From Methylococcaceae bacterium (GTDB lineage Bacteria > Pseudomonadota > Gammaproteobacteria > Methylococcales > Methylomonadaceae), in NCBI GenBank assembly GCA_947505105.1, contig CANNKG010000012.1, forward strand, positions 1 to 55,347: DNA of 55,347 bases, read 5' to 3'. The position numbers were made by a program, and so were the translations under genes. Shown here piece by piece: positions 46,201 through 53,959 of this stretch. Numbering within the stretch: the stretch's first letter is position 1; each line of letters begins with the position of its first letter. The notes below the pieces were generated by a model, which saw only the letters and a program-made list of their open reading frames with translations, was not told the origin of the DNA and ran no database searches.

Positions 46201-46949
46201 TCGACCAAATGATCGAAATCGCGCTTAGCTGGCGTTTTAAAGCTAAACCAATCGGCGACAGCGGGATTAGTTTTCAACGCAATGAAACTCCAACGCTGCA
46301 CTAATTCCATCAGCGCATCGGCAAATTCAGCAGGCTCATTCAAAGCTAACACAGACCCCAATTTTTGAGTCGCCTCTGGATGAGCGCTTAATTTAGCGCG
46401 TAAAGTTTCGACCGCTTGTTCAGGGTTAGCATGAGAACCCGGTTTACCTTTGGCAATGAGCTTGTAATGGTTAGCCAGCAAACCGATCGGCGCGCCAACG
46501 CGCGCAACACGGCGTTCGGCATCGCTATCCAGATTAGCTTCCGGGAAAGCGGCAGAAACCAGCGCTTCAAAATTATCGTTAATCGCCGCAACATCCCAAT
46601 CTTCGATTGATTGTCCATGAAAGGTTAATTCAAGCTTGCCGATGACTTCGTTTTTATAGGCGAAAATAGTCGCTATTTCATCGGTAATTGTTGCCGCTTG
46701 CGCGTCGCGCTGCTCCGACACATCAAACAATCTGGCCACAAATTGCCCGACATAAGGCCCCATCCGCACTAATAAATCGGATATTTCTTCAGGTTTCATG
46801 CCTTCGCCCTGACTGCGTCGATAAGCTTCAAATGCCTCATACAAGGAAGCATCATGCTGCTGAACCGAAGTATTGAAAACTTCGAACAAGTCTTTTAATC
46901 GTGCAGCATCATATAAATCTTTATATTCGAAACCCGGTATACCCATCAT
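43275..46949 (-). CDS. NfnAB-like fusion flavoprotein (GltD-type plus ferredoxin-reductase/PyrK-type)
   Basis: The 1,224-aa protein has three parts. Residues 1-280 are an uncharacterised helical region. Residues 290-850 resemble the GltD/NfnB small subunit: cysteine clusters CIYCHDRDTDSC and CPGTGHRICNECMKGC for two iron-sulfur clusters, FAD motif GLGPAG (about 435) and NADPH motif GVIGGGLTAID (about 610). Residues 920-1,224 resemble the ferredoxin-NADP reductase/PyrK/NfnA fold with GQFYRV, LLLGGGLGNAVLF and a C-terminal CMMKGICAQCLC cluster. It may transfer electrons between NAD(P)H and a ferredoxin-like partner. It starts the proA-nadD-rsfS run. Confidence 0.85.
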   Translation of the reverse strand: MMGIPGFEYKDLYDAARLKDLFEVFNTSVQQHDASLYEAFEAYRRSQGEGMKPEEISDLLVRMGPYVGQFVARLFDVSEQRDAQAATITDEIATIFAYKNEVIGKLELTFHGQSIEDWDVAAINDNFEALVSAAFPEANLDSDAERRVARVGAPIGLLANHYKLIAKGKPGSHANPEQAVETLRAKLSAHPEATQKLGSVLALNEPAEFADALMELVQRWSFIALKTNPAVADWFSFKTPAKRDFDHLVEHEMVDFGDYQAWMGHQEHRRRRDGFKLTDSRFNQREVLNEVDHCIYCHDRDTDSCSKGMRNKKTNTFKEDPLGVTTIGCPLDEKISEMHLLKRQGDNIGALALIIIDNPMCPGTGHRICNECMKGCIYQKTEPVNIPQIETNVLTDVLFMPYGFEIYSFLTRWNPLNVKRPYMLPYNGKNALVVGLGPAGYTMSHYLLNEGFGVVGIDGLKIEPLPVALTGDADHLPEPIRDFSEIYEALDQRTLAGFGGVAEYGITVRWDKNFLKVIYLTLARRQAFRAYGGVRFGGTLTIDDAWNLGFDHISIAVGAGKPTIIDLKNNLMRGIRKASDFLMALQLTGAAKASSLANLQVRLPAGVIGGGLTAIDTATELLAYYPVQVEKILTRYQALVKAYGEPTVRGRYDQEEIGILDEFLAHGKAIAAERQRAEAASEAPNFQPLLAAWGGVTLFYRKGMKDAPAYRQNHEEIVKALEEGIALAEGMSPLEAIPDEYGLLKAVNFEKLQHENGKWISSGTNVTVPLKNLYVAAGTSPNTIYQSEFPDTFKMDRYFFQRYEPEWLGDEMTLVSMADTTTPKLGKPAPFTSYQKDGKFISFLGDNHPVYAGNVVKAMASAKSAYPYIVKLFEKDLADLNPVAQPQRDAQLKQLFATLDEGFKATIVAINRLTPTIIEVVVKAPMQAAKFQPGQFYRVQNFEANAPTVEGTVLASEAIALTGAEVNHEEGTISLIALEMGSSTRLCAHWKIGDPLIVMGVTGTPTEIPSNHTVLLLGGGLGNAVLFSIGKALRAAGNRVIYFAGYKYRQDVFKVEDIEAASDVIIWSVDKGPGVEAIPTTRPQDKTFVGNILECMVAYATGQLGDQPISLNDVDHLIVIGSDRMMAAVKDARFNVLKPYLTKVQHSVGSINSPMQCMMKGICAQCLCKHVDQETGKEFFVYSCYNQDQDLDKVDFPHLNARLRQNTVQEKLSNLWLDYLLEKQ

Positions 46950-47099
46950 TTTTTCCCATTATCAGTAAATATTTAAGTGATTGTGACCAGTCGGAATTGA
47001 AAATTCAGGACTGCCAAAGAAAACGGCCGCTTACTCAAAACCCTTTGCAAAGTCGAGATTTGCGCTAATTATAACGGCTGGATTTCATTCATAAATTAA

Positions 47100-47353
47100 T
47101 TTTGTGTCATATCCCTAAATTATCTATCAAACGACGCAACTGTGCTAAAAAAACATATCCCCGATCTCAATCCTCAATCGCTTGATTACCGGGACATTAA
47201 GAACATTTAGCGAGACAACATCAAGAAAGAAATGAAAATAAAGCAAAATACGTACCGGTAGGAGGCGATTCATTAAAACGTGTGAAAGCTATCAATCAAG
47301 CGATTGAAAATCGGACACGCCGATTAATTCAGTCAACATATTTGAGGATTTAG
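47100..47353 (+). pseudogene. Unrecognised gene relic in two frames
   Basis: A protein-like frame at 47100-47210 (..LKKHIPDLNPQSLDYRDIK..) is continued by another at 47201-47353 (..EHLARQHQERN.., KYVPVGGDSLKRVKAINQAIE..), as if one frameshift had split a longer gene. Neither has a start. The end overlaps the minus-strand gene relic at 47292. It could be chance; I do not recognise the family. Confidence 0.25.
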
Positions 47354-47673
47354 CATGTAAATGACTAAATGCCAGATGCAATACGTCCCATCCCTCAAAT
47401 GAAATAATTTGCCAATTTCGAGTTGCGAAATCCCATTCAGTATCAAACATCACCCCGCCAGCAACCAAACGTGTAAATAATTCTTCATTCGGCGCCTGAA
47501 TATACTCCTGAGCGATTGATAGCTGCGCTCCAGACACTAATCTGGCAGCCGGGAGGCTATTAACCTGCATATTGATTGGTATAGAGGACATAACCCGGAT
47601 CGATACCCACCCGACCAAGCCCATCGCAAAAACTCTTAAAATTTTCAATCTGAAATGGTAAAAGGTGCGGCAT
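47292..47673 (-). pseudogene. Hypothetical gene broken by a frameshift
   Basis: An ATG at 47673 with a GGAGAGC ribosome site opens a 37-codon frame (MPHLLPFQIENFKSFC.., DPGYVLYTNQYAG) that stops at 47560. A second frame overlapping it, best read from about 47566, continues in protein-like fashion (NSLPAARLVSGAQLSIAQEYIQ.., WDVLHLAFSHLHAKSS) to 47292. Joined, they make about 127 residues. I do not recognise the family. A sequencing error is an alternative. Confidence 0.5.
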
Positions 47674-48098
47674 AATGCTCTCCTAAAGACCTTGGTGCCA
47701 AAATAAAATACTATTTTTCAATAGATTAAAGCATCGACAACACTAACAAACTACTATTCCTTCCTTAACCCTGCCACACAATTGTTAAAGTCCGACCACG
47801 CTTTATTGAAAATTAAAAGCGGATTCAATGAGCAAATCGAAAGCCAATTACGGACAGTAGTTAATTTGGACGTTATCGAACGCTAAAGATATGAAATTGG
47901 ACAACGACCTGCGATGTTGCACCAATCGACATCCATCACTGCAAAAAAAAAAACATGGTGTAGTCTGCAATCATTATGGCTATCCGATATTTTGCGCTGC
48001 ACTAGAAATTGATGGGGAAAACCTAAAGAGTCATAGGAACACTGCAAACGTATAAAATATTTAAAAACGGTATTAAATGTTACTAATGTCACCCGGAT
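47674..48098. other. Non-coding stretch, no convincing gene
   Basis: It includes an 11-base A run (about 47945). A 69-codon minus-strand frame at 47883-48092 lacks a ribosome site and looks fortuitous. Confidence 0.5.
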
Positions 48099-48356
48099 TT
48101 ATAAATGTCTACGCCTACTAACATAAATACTTTCTCGGTCTCGCTCATCCTCCGGGTCACGAGCTTTAGCCAGCAAAGCATTAGTCTTTTTCTGTTCCTC
48201 GATAAGCTCGTCTAGCCGGTCTTTAATTCCGAAGATTGCAAAAGGTAACAAACACCACGTCATAAAAATGACAAATAAAAAAACTAGAACAAATATACCT
48301 GTTAAAAGATAAGGAGTGCCCAATGAACTGAGCCCTAACTCTTTAAGAAACCCCAT
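48099..48356 (-). CDS. Small membrane protein with coiled-coil-like tail
   Basis: The 85-aa protein has one long hydrophobic segment or a hairpin (about residues 14-42, LLTGIFVLVFLFVIFMTWCL..), then a charged helix (KDRLDELIEEQKKTNALLAK) and a basic C-terminus. I chose ATG 48356 because GAGGAG lies eight bases upstream; an in-frame ATG 15 bases earlier overlaps that ribosome site. The function is unknown. Confidence 0.72.
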   Translation of the reverse strand: MGFLKELGLSSLGTPYLLTGIFVLVFLFVIFMTWCLLPFAIFGIKDRLDELIEEQKKTNALLAKARDPEDERDRESIYVSRRRHL

Positions 48357-48680
48357 AACTAATCTCCTCATTAATTTAAGACGAGCTTAGCCTTCGTCTT
48401 AAACCCTGTCAATGAAGCGCCTTCAAAAAACTTGAATAGGTATATACAATGATAGGAAAAGAAACATCAGCACAAGATATTGCTCGAACACGATCACATT
48501 TTAGATTCGCGATATTAGTCAAAAACGTTTTTTGTAAGGCTTCCGCCATTCTGTTCTTCTAAAGCATCTCTACCATGGGAATGTTTTTCATAAATCTAAT
48601 AATTATCAAATATTATCAATATATTAATTCAAAAAACTGGTGAAATTTAATGTAATTTCAATAAAAACATACAAAATAGT

Positions 48681-48708
48681 TTGCAAATTATGAATTTTTG
48701 CCTATAAT
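48681..48708 (+). promoter_or_regulatory. Sigma-70-type promoter of tRNA-Thr
   Basis: TTGCAA and TATAAT are separated by 16 bases, with the -10 box 10 bases before the tRNA. This is the expected layout for a strong tRNA promoter. Confidence 0.75.
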
Positions 48709-48718
48709 ACTCTAATTC

Positions 48719-48794
48719 GCTGGTGTAGCTCAGTTGGTAGAGCAGCTGATTTGTAATCAGCCGGTCGATGGTTCGAATCCTTTCACCAGCTCCA
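48719..48794 (+). tRNA. tRNA-Thr (anticodon TGT)
   Basis: A complete 76-base cloverleaf: acceptor GCTGGTG/CACCAGC, D-arm GCTC..GAGC, anticodon arm CTGAT-TTTGTAA-ATCAG with TGT, T-arm with GTTCGAATC, discriminator T and encoded CCA. It decodes ACA and possibly other ACN codons. Confidence 0.97.
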
Positions 48795-48803
48795 TACAAA
48801 ACA

Positions 48804-48836
48804 AAGGCTTAGGTTTAACGACCTAGGCCTTTTTTG
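48804..48836 (+). terminator. Terminator after tRNA-Thr
   Basis: AGGC(T)TAGGT and ACCTAGGCCT form a stem about nine bases after the tRNA, followed by TTTTTTG. Confidence 0.85.
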
Positions 48837-48840
48837 TTTT

Positions 48841-48860
48841 TAGGTAACACATAGGTAACA
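48841..48860 (+). repeat. Tandem TAGGTAACA repeats
   Basis: TAGGTAACA occurs at 48841 and 48852, an 11-base (one helical turn) spacing, right after the tRNA terminator. Similar tandem sites are found as integrase arm-type binding sites at tRNA-borne integration ends, but this role is inferred. Confidence 0.5.
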
Positions 48861-49002
48861 AATTGACAGAAACTTGATGCTACCTAATGAAACAATTCTG
48901 AATCATTTGCGCTTAAAGACAAATTCAAAAGATTATTTCTTGCACGGCAATCATTGCGTATTTTAATCGAAGTGAGCTTGATTAAATTATCCACCAAATA
49001 AA

Positions 49003-49026
49003 ATGGGAGCGTATGCACGCTCCCAT
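49003..49026 (-). terminator. Terminator of the minus-strand small-gene cluster
   Basis: ATGGGAGCGT and ACGCTCCCAT form a perfect 10-bp stem with a 4-base loop. On the minus strand it is followed by TTTATTT, immediately after the stop of the gene at 49030. Confidence 0.85.
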
Positions 49027-49029
49027 CAG

Positions 49030-49350
49030 TTAATACTCGCTCGGCAACAATATCGTCGTTGCGCAGCGATCCCCCTTATCATCCTCTGCTTCCGTAATGA
49101 TCCAAAGCTTCAGGTCAGGATTGAGATGATACACCGAGAATACTCGCGATCCATCAATCAACGCCTGTTGATTAGCTTCAGCATCTTCAGGGTAACAATC
49201 AGACCAATCGCCACACTGATGGCGATAAATGAGCTTTAGCAGGATGGCATTAGTCAATTTTCCGGCCTCTTTCAGCTCTTTAATTCCAGGGGTCATGCAG
49301 ATACTCCCTAGAGAAAAAAGCGCATTGGGCTTGATAAAAACTGCCGACAT
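49030..49350 (-). CDS. Plasmid/ICE-type conserved small protein
   Basis: The 106-aa protein has a pattern I associate with a family common on plasmids and integrative elements: GDWSDCYPEDAEANQQALIDGSRVFSVYHL.., then WIITEAEDD and TTILLPSEY at the end. Its role is not known; some entries call it a restriction-related subunit without evidence. Its ATG overlaps the stop of the upstream gene (TAATG), so the two are coupled. Confidence 0.72.
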   Translation of the reverse strand: MSAVFIKPNALFSLGSICMTPGIKELKEAGKLTNAILLKLIYRHQCGDWSDCYPEDAEANQQALIDGSRVFSVYHLNPDLKLWIITEAEDDKGDRCATTILLPSEY

Positions 49351-49526
49351 TAGAACGATCTCTGATTAAGATTAAGCGTGTACTTCAACGAGCATAATTC
49401 GTTGAACGCATCAAAATCTAAAAGGACTTCTGCGTCGTTAATACTCAATTTGACTTGAGTATCGTCGGCGCATTCTGAAACATTCAACTTGCCGTTAAAA
49501 CAATCAAGGTGAAAAGTTCTCTTCAT
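49350..49526 (-). CDS. Hypothetical small protein
   Basis: The 58-aa protein has no recognisable family. The start at 49526 is supported by AAGGAG nine bases upstream; an earlier in-frame ATG (49652) has no ribosome site. The product has a two-sheet look (LSINDAEVLLDFDAFNELC). It is coupled to the gene downstream through TAATG. Confidence 0.6.
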   Translation of the reverse strand: MKRTFHLDCFNGKLNVSECADDTQVKLSINDAEVLLDFDAFNELCSLKYTLNLNQRSF

Positions 49527-49654
49527 AGTGGGGCTCCTTATAGGTAGTGGGTTATAGTCAGGTTCGATATGACTATCAGTATAGAATTTGTCACGAAACT
49601 GATTATCTGAATCCAGTTTAGGGATCAGAAAATTCTGTTGTATCCGTGACATGG

Positions 49655-49798
49655 TTAAAGCAAGAATTTAAGAACTAATGGTCCCAGCAATTTAGATACA
49701 ATCAGCAAAGAACAGCCTAATAAGACTGTTACCGCACCCCAGAACCCTAGAATTGCAATGGCTTTAATTAAACCTGCAAGTGCTAATATCGTTTGCAT
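49655..49798 (-). CDS. Very small membrane protein, 47 residues
   Basis: An ATG at 49798 opens a 47-codon frame that is almost wholly hydrophobic (ILALAGLIKAIAILGFWGAV.., LLGCSLLIVSKLLGPLVL), consistent with one or two membrane helices. A GGTGA ribosome site lies within the last codons of the Gp157-like gene, whose stop is four bases upstream. The tight spacing supports it as a real gene. Confidence 0.65.
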   Translation of the reverse strand: MQTILALAGLIKAIAILGFWGAVTVLLGCSLLIVSKLLGPLVLKFLL

Positions 49799-49801
49799 AG
49801 A

Positions 49802-50323
49802 TCACCGAATATCAATACGTTGAGAAGATTCGAGATGCGCACCAATGACTTCTAAGCCATTCTTGATAGCGGCAGCAATCGCGGATTTTGCAATCTTGAC
49901 GGTCTCTATTACCTCTTTGAATTCAGCCGGAATTGCAGCTTCATTATCGACAATGACTTTCGGCGGATTGTTTTTAATCGCAATCACCAATTCATCGTTC
50001 TTAATCGACGTAGTACCGGTCTTCTGGCACTGAACGAACAAGTAATCAGTGAGGAATGAAATCTTGCTTTCAAGACTATTACGCCGTTTATTCATTCTAT
50101 TCTCGGCGCTTTTAACGGCCTCCAGTTCCAGCTTCAGATTGTTAATGAAACCGGCGACATTGAGCGCTTTTGTTTTGAAGTCGTCGATCAAATGCGACAA
50201 GCTGTCGTCGATAATTTGTTGTTTATCGGTAGCAGCAAGGTCGGCATCTGAATCGAGAATTTCTGTTAGATCACGAAAAGCTTCACGATAATGATCGGCA
50301 ATGGTGTAAAGGCTTAGTTGCAT
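49802..50323 (-). CDS. Siphovirus Gp157-like protein
   Basis: The 173-aa protein begins MQLSLYTIADHYREAF and has a long helical middle (KALNVAGFINNLKLELEAVKSAENRMNKRR), then FVQCQKTGTTSIKNDELVIAIKNNPPKVIVDNE, the Gp157 family layout. In phages the family lies in early or replication regions and may confer resistance to superinfection. It is the best marker that this cluster comes from a phage or phage-like element. Confidence 0.83.
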   Translation of the reverse strand: MQLSLYTIADHYREAFRDLTEILDSDADLAATDKQQIIDDSLSHLIDDFKTKALNVAGFINNLKLELEAVKSAENRMNKRRNSLESKISFLTDYLFVQCQKTGTTSIKNDELVIAIKNNPPKVIVDNEAAIPAEFKEVIETVKIAKSAIAAAIKNGLEVIGAHLESSQRIDIR

Positions 50324-50332
50324 GGTTATCTC

Positions 50333-50557
50333 CTAAAACGGAAGGTAGTTGGGATCATTAGACTTCGGTGGCATAGCAGAAAACCAGCCGTCGAAATCAC
50401 TTGAAATTGGCATCGAATTGAGTTTGAGCGATATACGCTCTTCGCCTTGGTCGTTAATGCCGATAATGAGAATGCCGTGTTGCGACCAATGCTTCTTGGT
50501 TGGATCAGTGGCATCAGGTTTTGAGAAAACGATATTTAAAATGCGTTTTTCTTGCAT
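50333..50557 (-). CDS. Hypothetical small protein in the phage-like cluster
   Basis: The 74-aa protein has no recognised family. AAGGAAC precedes the ATG. The sequence (KPDATDPTKKHWSQHGILIIGINDQGEERISLKLN) could be a small beta-rich domain. Its stop is nine bases before the Gp157-like start. A frame overlapping it on the same strand (50326-50514) has no ribosome site. Confidence 0.62.
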   Translation of the reverse strand: MQEKRILNIVFSKPDATDPTKKHWSQHGILIIGINDQGEERISLKLNSMPISSDFDGWFSAMPPKSNDPNYLPF

Positions 50558-50651
50558 AAGAGTTCCTTGGTTAAAGAGTAGACAAACCGCTACCCATCAC
50601 TGATATTGCTATGAGTGACGGGCTCTGGCGGCAATGGGTGTAAGATAAAAG

Positions 50652-51152
50652 CTATGCTGCTCTGAATCTCAAAGGCTTAACCTCGAAGGTATCCGATGAA
50701 AAGCCATTTGTGGAATTTTTCTTTTTTCCTGTGTACTTCAATTGCAGCGGTGTATGACCAGGGACAATAGCGCCGGTCTTTATCGCTGTTTCGATAACAG
50801 CTACCAGACGTTTGGAACCGTTGGATATTTTGATCCAGGTTCCATCAGGCTTTTGTTCTGCAAAGATAACGCAGGGCAATTCCAGTTCTGTAACTTCACC
50901 CGATTTATCATCTACGCGGTCGTAGAAGGCATTCTCGATGCCTATGACGACGCCTCTTTTGAATTCTCCGATATTGACTGGGGTCCAATACATGTAGCCC
51001 AGTTCAATTGGTTCTTCAAGCGCAGTACTTAAGTCGGGTAGTAATGAAATCGTTACCGGTGCCTGATGAGTTACAGATAAATCTGTTTGGATGGGTTCCG
51101 GTACCAAGTTGACTACATTCTGGGTCGTATCAGTAGTTGCATTTCGAGCCAT
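50652..51152 (-). CDS. Hypothetical protein in the phage-like cluster
   Basis: The 166-aa protein has a disordered, Thr-rich N-terminus (MARNATTDTTQNVVN), then a compact part (ELGYMYWTPVNIGEFKRGVVIGIENAFY, LPCVIFAEQKPDG) and a basic tail with KKKNSTNG. This resembles small phage or plasmid proteins of unknown role. GGAG precedes the ATG. Confidence 0.7.
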   Translation of the reverse strand: MARNATTDTTQNVVNLVPEPIQTDLSVTHQAPVTISLLPDLSTALEEPIELGYMYWTPVNIGEFKRGVVIGIENAFYDRVDDKSGEVTELELPCVIFAEQKPDGTWIKISNGSKRLVAVIETAIKTGAIVPGHTPLQLKYTGKKKNSTNGFSSDTFEVKPLRFRAA

Positions 51153-51263
51153 GAGGATTTCTCCAAAGTAATTGTAAAATAAGCAAAAAGACGAGCAGAC
51201 TTTAGCAACTGGAATGTCGCAAAGCCAGCACGCCGTTTTGCGAGAGGGAGGTAGGGGAAACCA

Positions 51264-51434
51264 TTACACCGATCGAAGGTGAGTCCGATTAGGTAAGGTT
51301 TCTGATGATTTTGTTTGAGCATAACGTTGAGCCCAGGATTCACAGTTTCGTACCTGTAGGGGTACGTCATCCGAATATCCTGAGTCGATCATTAGCCAAG
51401 CAAACTCGGTTAATTCCGTTATTTGTGGTTTCAT
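51264..51434 (-). CDS. Hypothetical small protein, 56 residues
   Basis: An ATG at 51434 opens a 56-codon frame of protein-like composition (TEFAWLMIDSGYSDDVPLQVRNCESWAQRYAQ). A GGA lies 10 bases upstream. It runs in the same direction as the cluster and fills a gap between it and the plus-strand gene at 51654. Confidence 0.5.
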   Translation of the reverse strand: MKPQITELTEFAWLMIDSGYSDDVPLQVRNCESWAQRYAQTKSSETLPNRTHLRSV

Positions 51435-51653
51435 AAGAATGTTTCCATAAAGATCGGGTTAATAAACACTGATAAAGTGTTAAGTAATATATCTCTATGA
51501 AATTATTGAAAACATGCTGGTTTCTTGATCCATATCAAGACGATTAATAGCTTGATCGTGTTACTGTGCTAGTGCCCATGATTGGGTAATAACTTTTTTA
51601 TCAGCTTATCGCTGACGAAAAACCAAAAATAATAACGATGAGGCGAATAGAAC

Positions 51654-51890
51654 ATGACAAAAAATATACTTTTAGCAATTGCAGTTTTAGCGTTTTTACC
51701 GGCACTTTCCTTTGCTGAAGAAAAAGCAGCGGTACATACGATGCAGAACTCTAATCCAGCACCTGCCACTCCTGCTCAAGAGCCAGTAAAAGAATCTATG
51801 CCAGAACATGTGATGAATAATTCCAATCCTTCGCCAAAAGCTCAAGAAAAAGCAGCTGAAGCGCCAGAACATGTAATGAAAAATAAGTAA
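51654..51890 (+). CDS. Small secreted protein with PEHVM repeats
   Basis: The 78-aa protein has a signal peptide (about 1-21, ending SFA-EE). The mature part is hydrophilic with three degenerate copies of a motif: VHTMQNSNPAP, PEHVMNNSNPSP and PEHVMKNK. It has many Met and His residues (HTM, EHVM), which could bind copper or another soft metal (inference). GAGG precedes the ATG. Confidence 0.72.
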   Translation: MTKNILLAIAVLAFLPALSFAEEKAAVHTMQNSNPAPATPAQEPVKESMPEHVMNNSNPSPKAQEKAAEAPEHVMKNK

Positions 51891-52252
51891 TATCAAGCGT
51901 TCTGCAGACGATTAACGATATTGTTTTCGTCTGTATAGGCATAAGTTCACGTCAGTAATCTTCTAGTGAATAGGTTTATCAGGCCAACCATACATGTATT
52001 CCTCAAGCTATCTGTTTAAATTCATTGTTCTGAAATGATAGAGAAATAATCTCGAAAACTAACGATCTAATGGATACCGCCGAACACTTAACAGCCCTGA
52101 AAAATAACAAACACTAATACTGACAGGGCTTACAAGCTTACTAGGGGTAAAAGTAGGTGTAGGGTGTGTTGAAATGCCAAGTGCTTTGGCATTGGTTAGG
52201 CTTTACTGTGGCAAGTAATAGGCTGTTTAAAGTGATCTGATATTAATTGGTT
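51891..52252. other. Non-coding stretch with two weak hairpins
   Basis: AGCCCTG/CAGGGCT pair around a long loop (about 52090-52130), and TGCCAA/TTGGCA form a small stem near 52173. No gene is seen. Confidence 0.45.
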
Positions 52253-52639
52253 TTACCGGCAGTTCCATTCTGGCTGGAACACCTTGATCAAATTATCTTC
52301 CAATCCAGCTGCCAGATTGATCTGAAACTCTCCATAGCGCATCAACCCCATATCCTCCAAAGCATAGATATCGATACACTCAGTCTGTTGAAGTAGGGCT
52401 TTAATGTTAGCGTTATTCTTGATATTGGTGTACTGAGTAGGTCCTGGATTTTTATAGCCCATCATTCTTTTAGTAAAAGTTTGGGTGGTTTTGCCGATAT
52501 ACAGGACGTGATCATGATGGATAAAGGCATACAAGACATTTCCTTGAGTAGTGGGGGATGAAATCTCTAAAGCCAAGTTGCCGTTAATTAATTTCCAAAC
52601 GCCTACTTTTTGAAAACCAATAGCGATTAAACGCTGCAT
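52253..52639 (-). CDS. GIY-YIG nuclease-domain protein
   Basis: The 128-aa protein has a degenerate GIY-YIG core: LYAFIHHDHVLYIGKTTQTFTKRM (about 35-60), where AFI stands for GIY and YIG is intact, then a late Glu-Asn (AAGLEDNLIK) matching the conserved metal-binding Glu. Such small proteins are common on mobile elements. I chose 52639 (AAGG upstream) over an in-frame earlier ATG. Confidence 0.75.
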   Translation of the reverse strand: MQRLIAIGFQKVGVWKLINGNLALEISSPTTQGNVLYAFIHHDHVLYIGKTTQTFTKRMMGYKNPGPTQYTNIKNNANIKALLQQTECIDIYALEDMGLMRYGEFQINLAAGLEDNLIKVFQPEWNCR

Positions 52640-52736
52640 AGAAAAACCTTCGAACTTTTGAGTACAGAATACCCTCAACGCTCCAGAATAGCACTGGCAA
52701 ACCTGTCGTTAAATCATCACAACCAAATGATTCTAC

Positions 52737-53045
52737 CTATAATTTCTTAATGAGATAGTCCTTTCTATGGTCGTTCACTCGATCTTTTAATTGTTTACCC
52801 GGTTTGAAGTGAACGGCCGTGGTTGCCTCTAATTCAAACGATTCTCCAGTTTTAGGATTACGCGCGGTTCTAGGAACTCTGTGGCGTTTGGTGAAAGAAC
52901 CAAAGTCTCGAATTTCAATGCGTTCACCGGCAGCGATGGTCTGAGACATCTGCTCCAAAATGCAGGTTACCGCCAATTCAACATCTTTTTCGATTAGGTG
53001 AGGTAATTTCTCGCATAACGTCTGTATCAGTTCTGATTTTGTCAT
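52737..53045 (-). CDS. IHF-beta-like nucleoid protein
   Basis: The 102-aa protein has the IHF/HU fold: MTKSELIQTLCEKLPHL at the start, IEIRDFGSFTKRHRVPRTARNPKTGE in the beta-arm (about 45-70, the DNA-bending arm) and VHFKPGKQLKDRVN at the end. The extended basic tail is longer than usual. An AAGGAG ribosome site is present. As an extra paralogue in mobile-element cargo it may help integrate or regulate the element. Confidence 0.88.
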   Translation of the reverse strand: MTKSELIQTLCEKLPHLIEKDVELAVTCILEQMSQTIAAGERIEIRDFGSFTKRHRVPRTARNPKTGESFELEATTAVHFKPGKQLKDRVNDHRKDYLIKKL

Positions 53046-53228
53046 TCGTTGGCTCCTTATTGATTGAGGGTCGCTATTTTACCAGTAGATTGAAGCTGTT
53101 AATCAAGTAGTTACCAGTTGTTAGTGATGATCGTTCTGCTTTTATAGAGAGATACCATTATGTATTGAAACAATACTCGCCAAATGAGTTGGCGACAACA
53201 ATTAGCTAATTGAAATGAAGGTAACCAT

Positions 53229-53756
53229 ATGTTAAACATCAATAAACTCAGCAGTAACGTAGCAATTCCCCACAATCCTTACATTTACGTTGGTTTGCCT
53301 GGGGTCAATAAACCTTTTGCCATTCATCCGGTAGATCAGACAGATTCCGGCAAATATCTGAGTATTTATTTCAACTATCACGACAAACGCAATTACGTGA
53401 TCGATCAATCCAATTATCCTGATTGGCAGGACCTGTATGAGCGAAAACTGGAGAACTTATCGCGCTCTATTTTGTATCGGGGCATGTACTCAAACGGCGT
53501 TGAATTCATCATTCCGGTCTTTCTCTCTGACACCAATCCTATCTCAGCCTATCTATTGAATCTGATGGAGATTGCTCAGAAAGGGGCCTGGTTAAACAGA
53601 ATTGCGGCCAATGATTACAGCATTGACAGCAACACCTACAATGCAACGTGGTCGGCGTTAACATTCGAGGAATTGCTCGATAAAGCCTTGAGTGAGTATG
53701 TGATTGAGGACGATCAACATCCAGTGGTGAAAAACTTCAAATTCGCTAAAAAATAA
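53229..53756 (+). CDS. Hypothetical protein
   Basis: The 175-aa protein has no family I recognise. It is acidic, aromatic-rich and apparently soluble (YIYVGLPGVNKPFAIHP, YPDWQDLYERKLENL, ALTFEELLDKALSEYV). AAGG precedes the ATG by seven bases. A terminator follows the stop. Confidence 0.7.
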   Translation: MLNINKLSSNVAIPHNPYIYVGLPGVNKPFAIHPVDQTDSGKYLSIYFNYHDKRNYVIDQSNYPDWQDLYERKLENLSRSILYRGMYSNGVEFIIPVFLSDTNPISAYLLNLMEIAQKGAWLNRIAANDYSIDSNTYNATWSALTFEELLDKALSEYVIEDDQHPVVKNFKFAKK

Positions 53757-53763
53757 AATGAAT

Positions 53764-53805
53764 ACCAACATTACCTTTATTAATAGGGCGATGTTGGTGT
53801 TTTTT
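53764..53805 (+). terminator. Rho-independent terminator
   Basis: ACCAACAT and ATGTTGGT form an 8-bp stem seven bases after the stop, followed by GTTTTTT. Confidence 0.85.
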
Positions 53806-53959
53806 ACCGGCAAATTTCGGTATTGAAATCGAGGTGTGGAGTTGAGTGAGCAGGACTCAATGTACCCTTATCACTCGATGTTCAAGTTTTTATCCTTAGA
53901 AAACCAACAAAAAACCGAGTAAGCTAAAGCGGTGTTAGAATCTGACGTATTTCAGCCTT

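Noticed and set aside
47883-48092. A 69-codon minus-strand frame
   Set aside because: It has no ribosome site, crosses a poly-A tract and looks like chance.
51113-51370. An 85-codon minus-strand frame
   Set aside because: It overlaps the gene at 50652-51152 and the better-supported frame at 51264-51434, and has no ribosome site.
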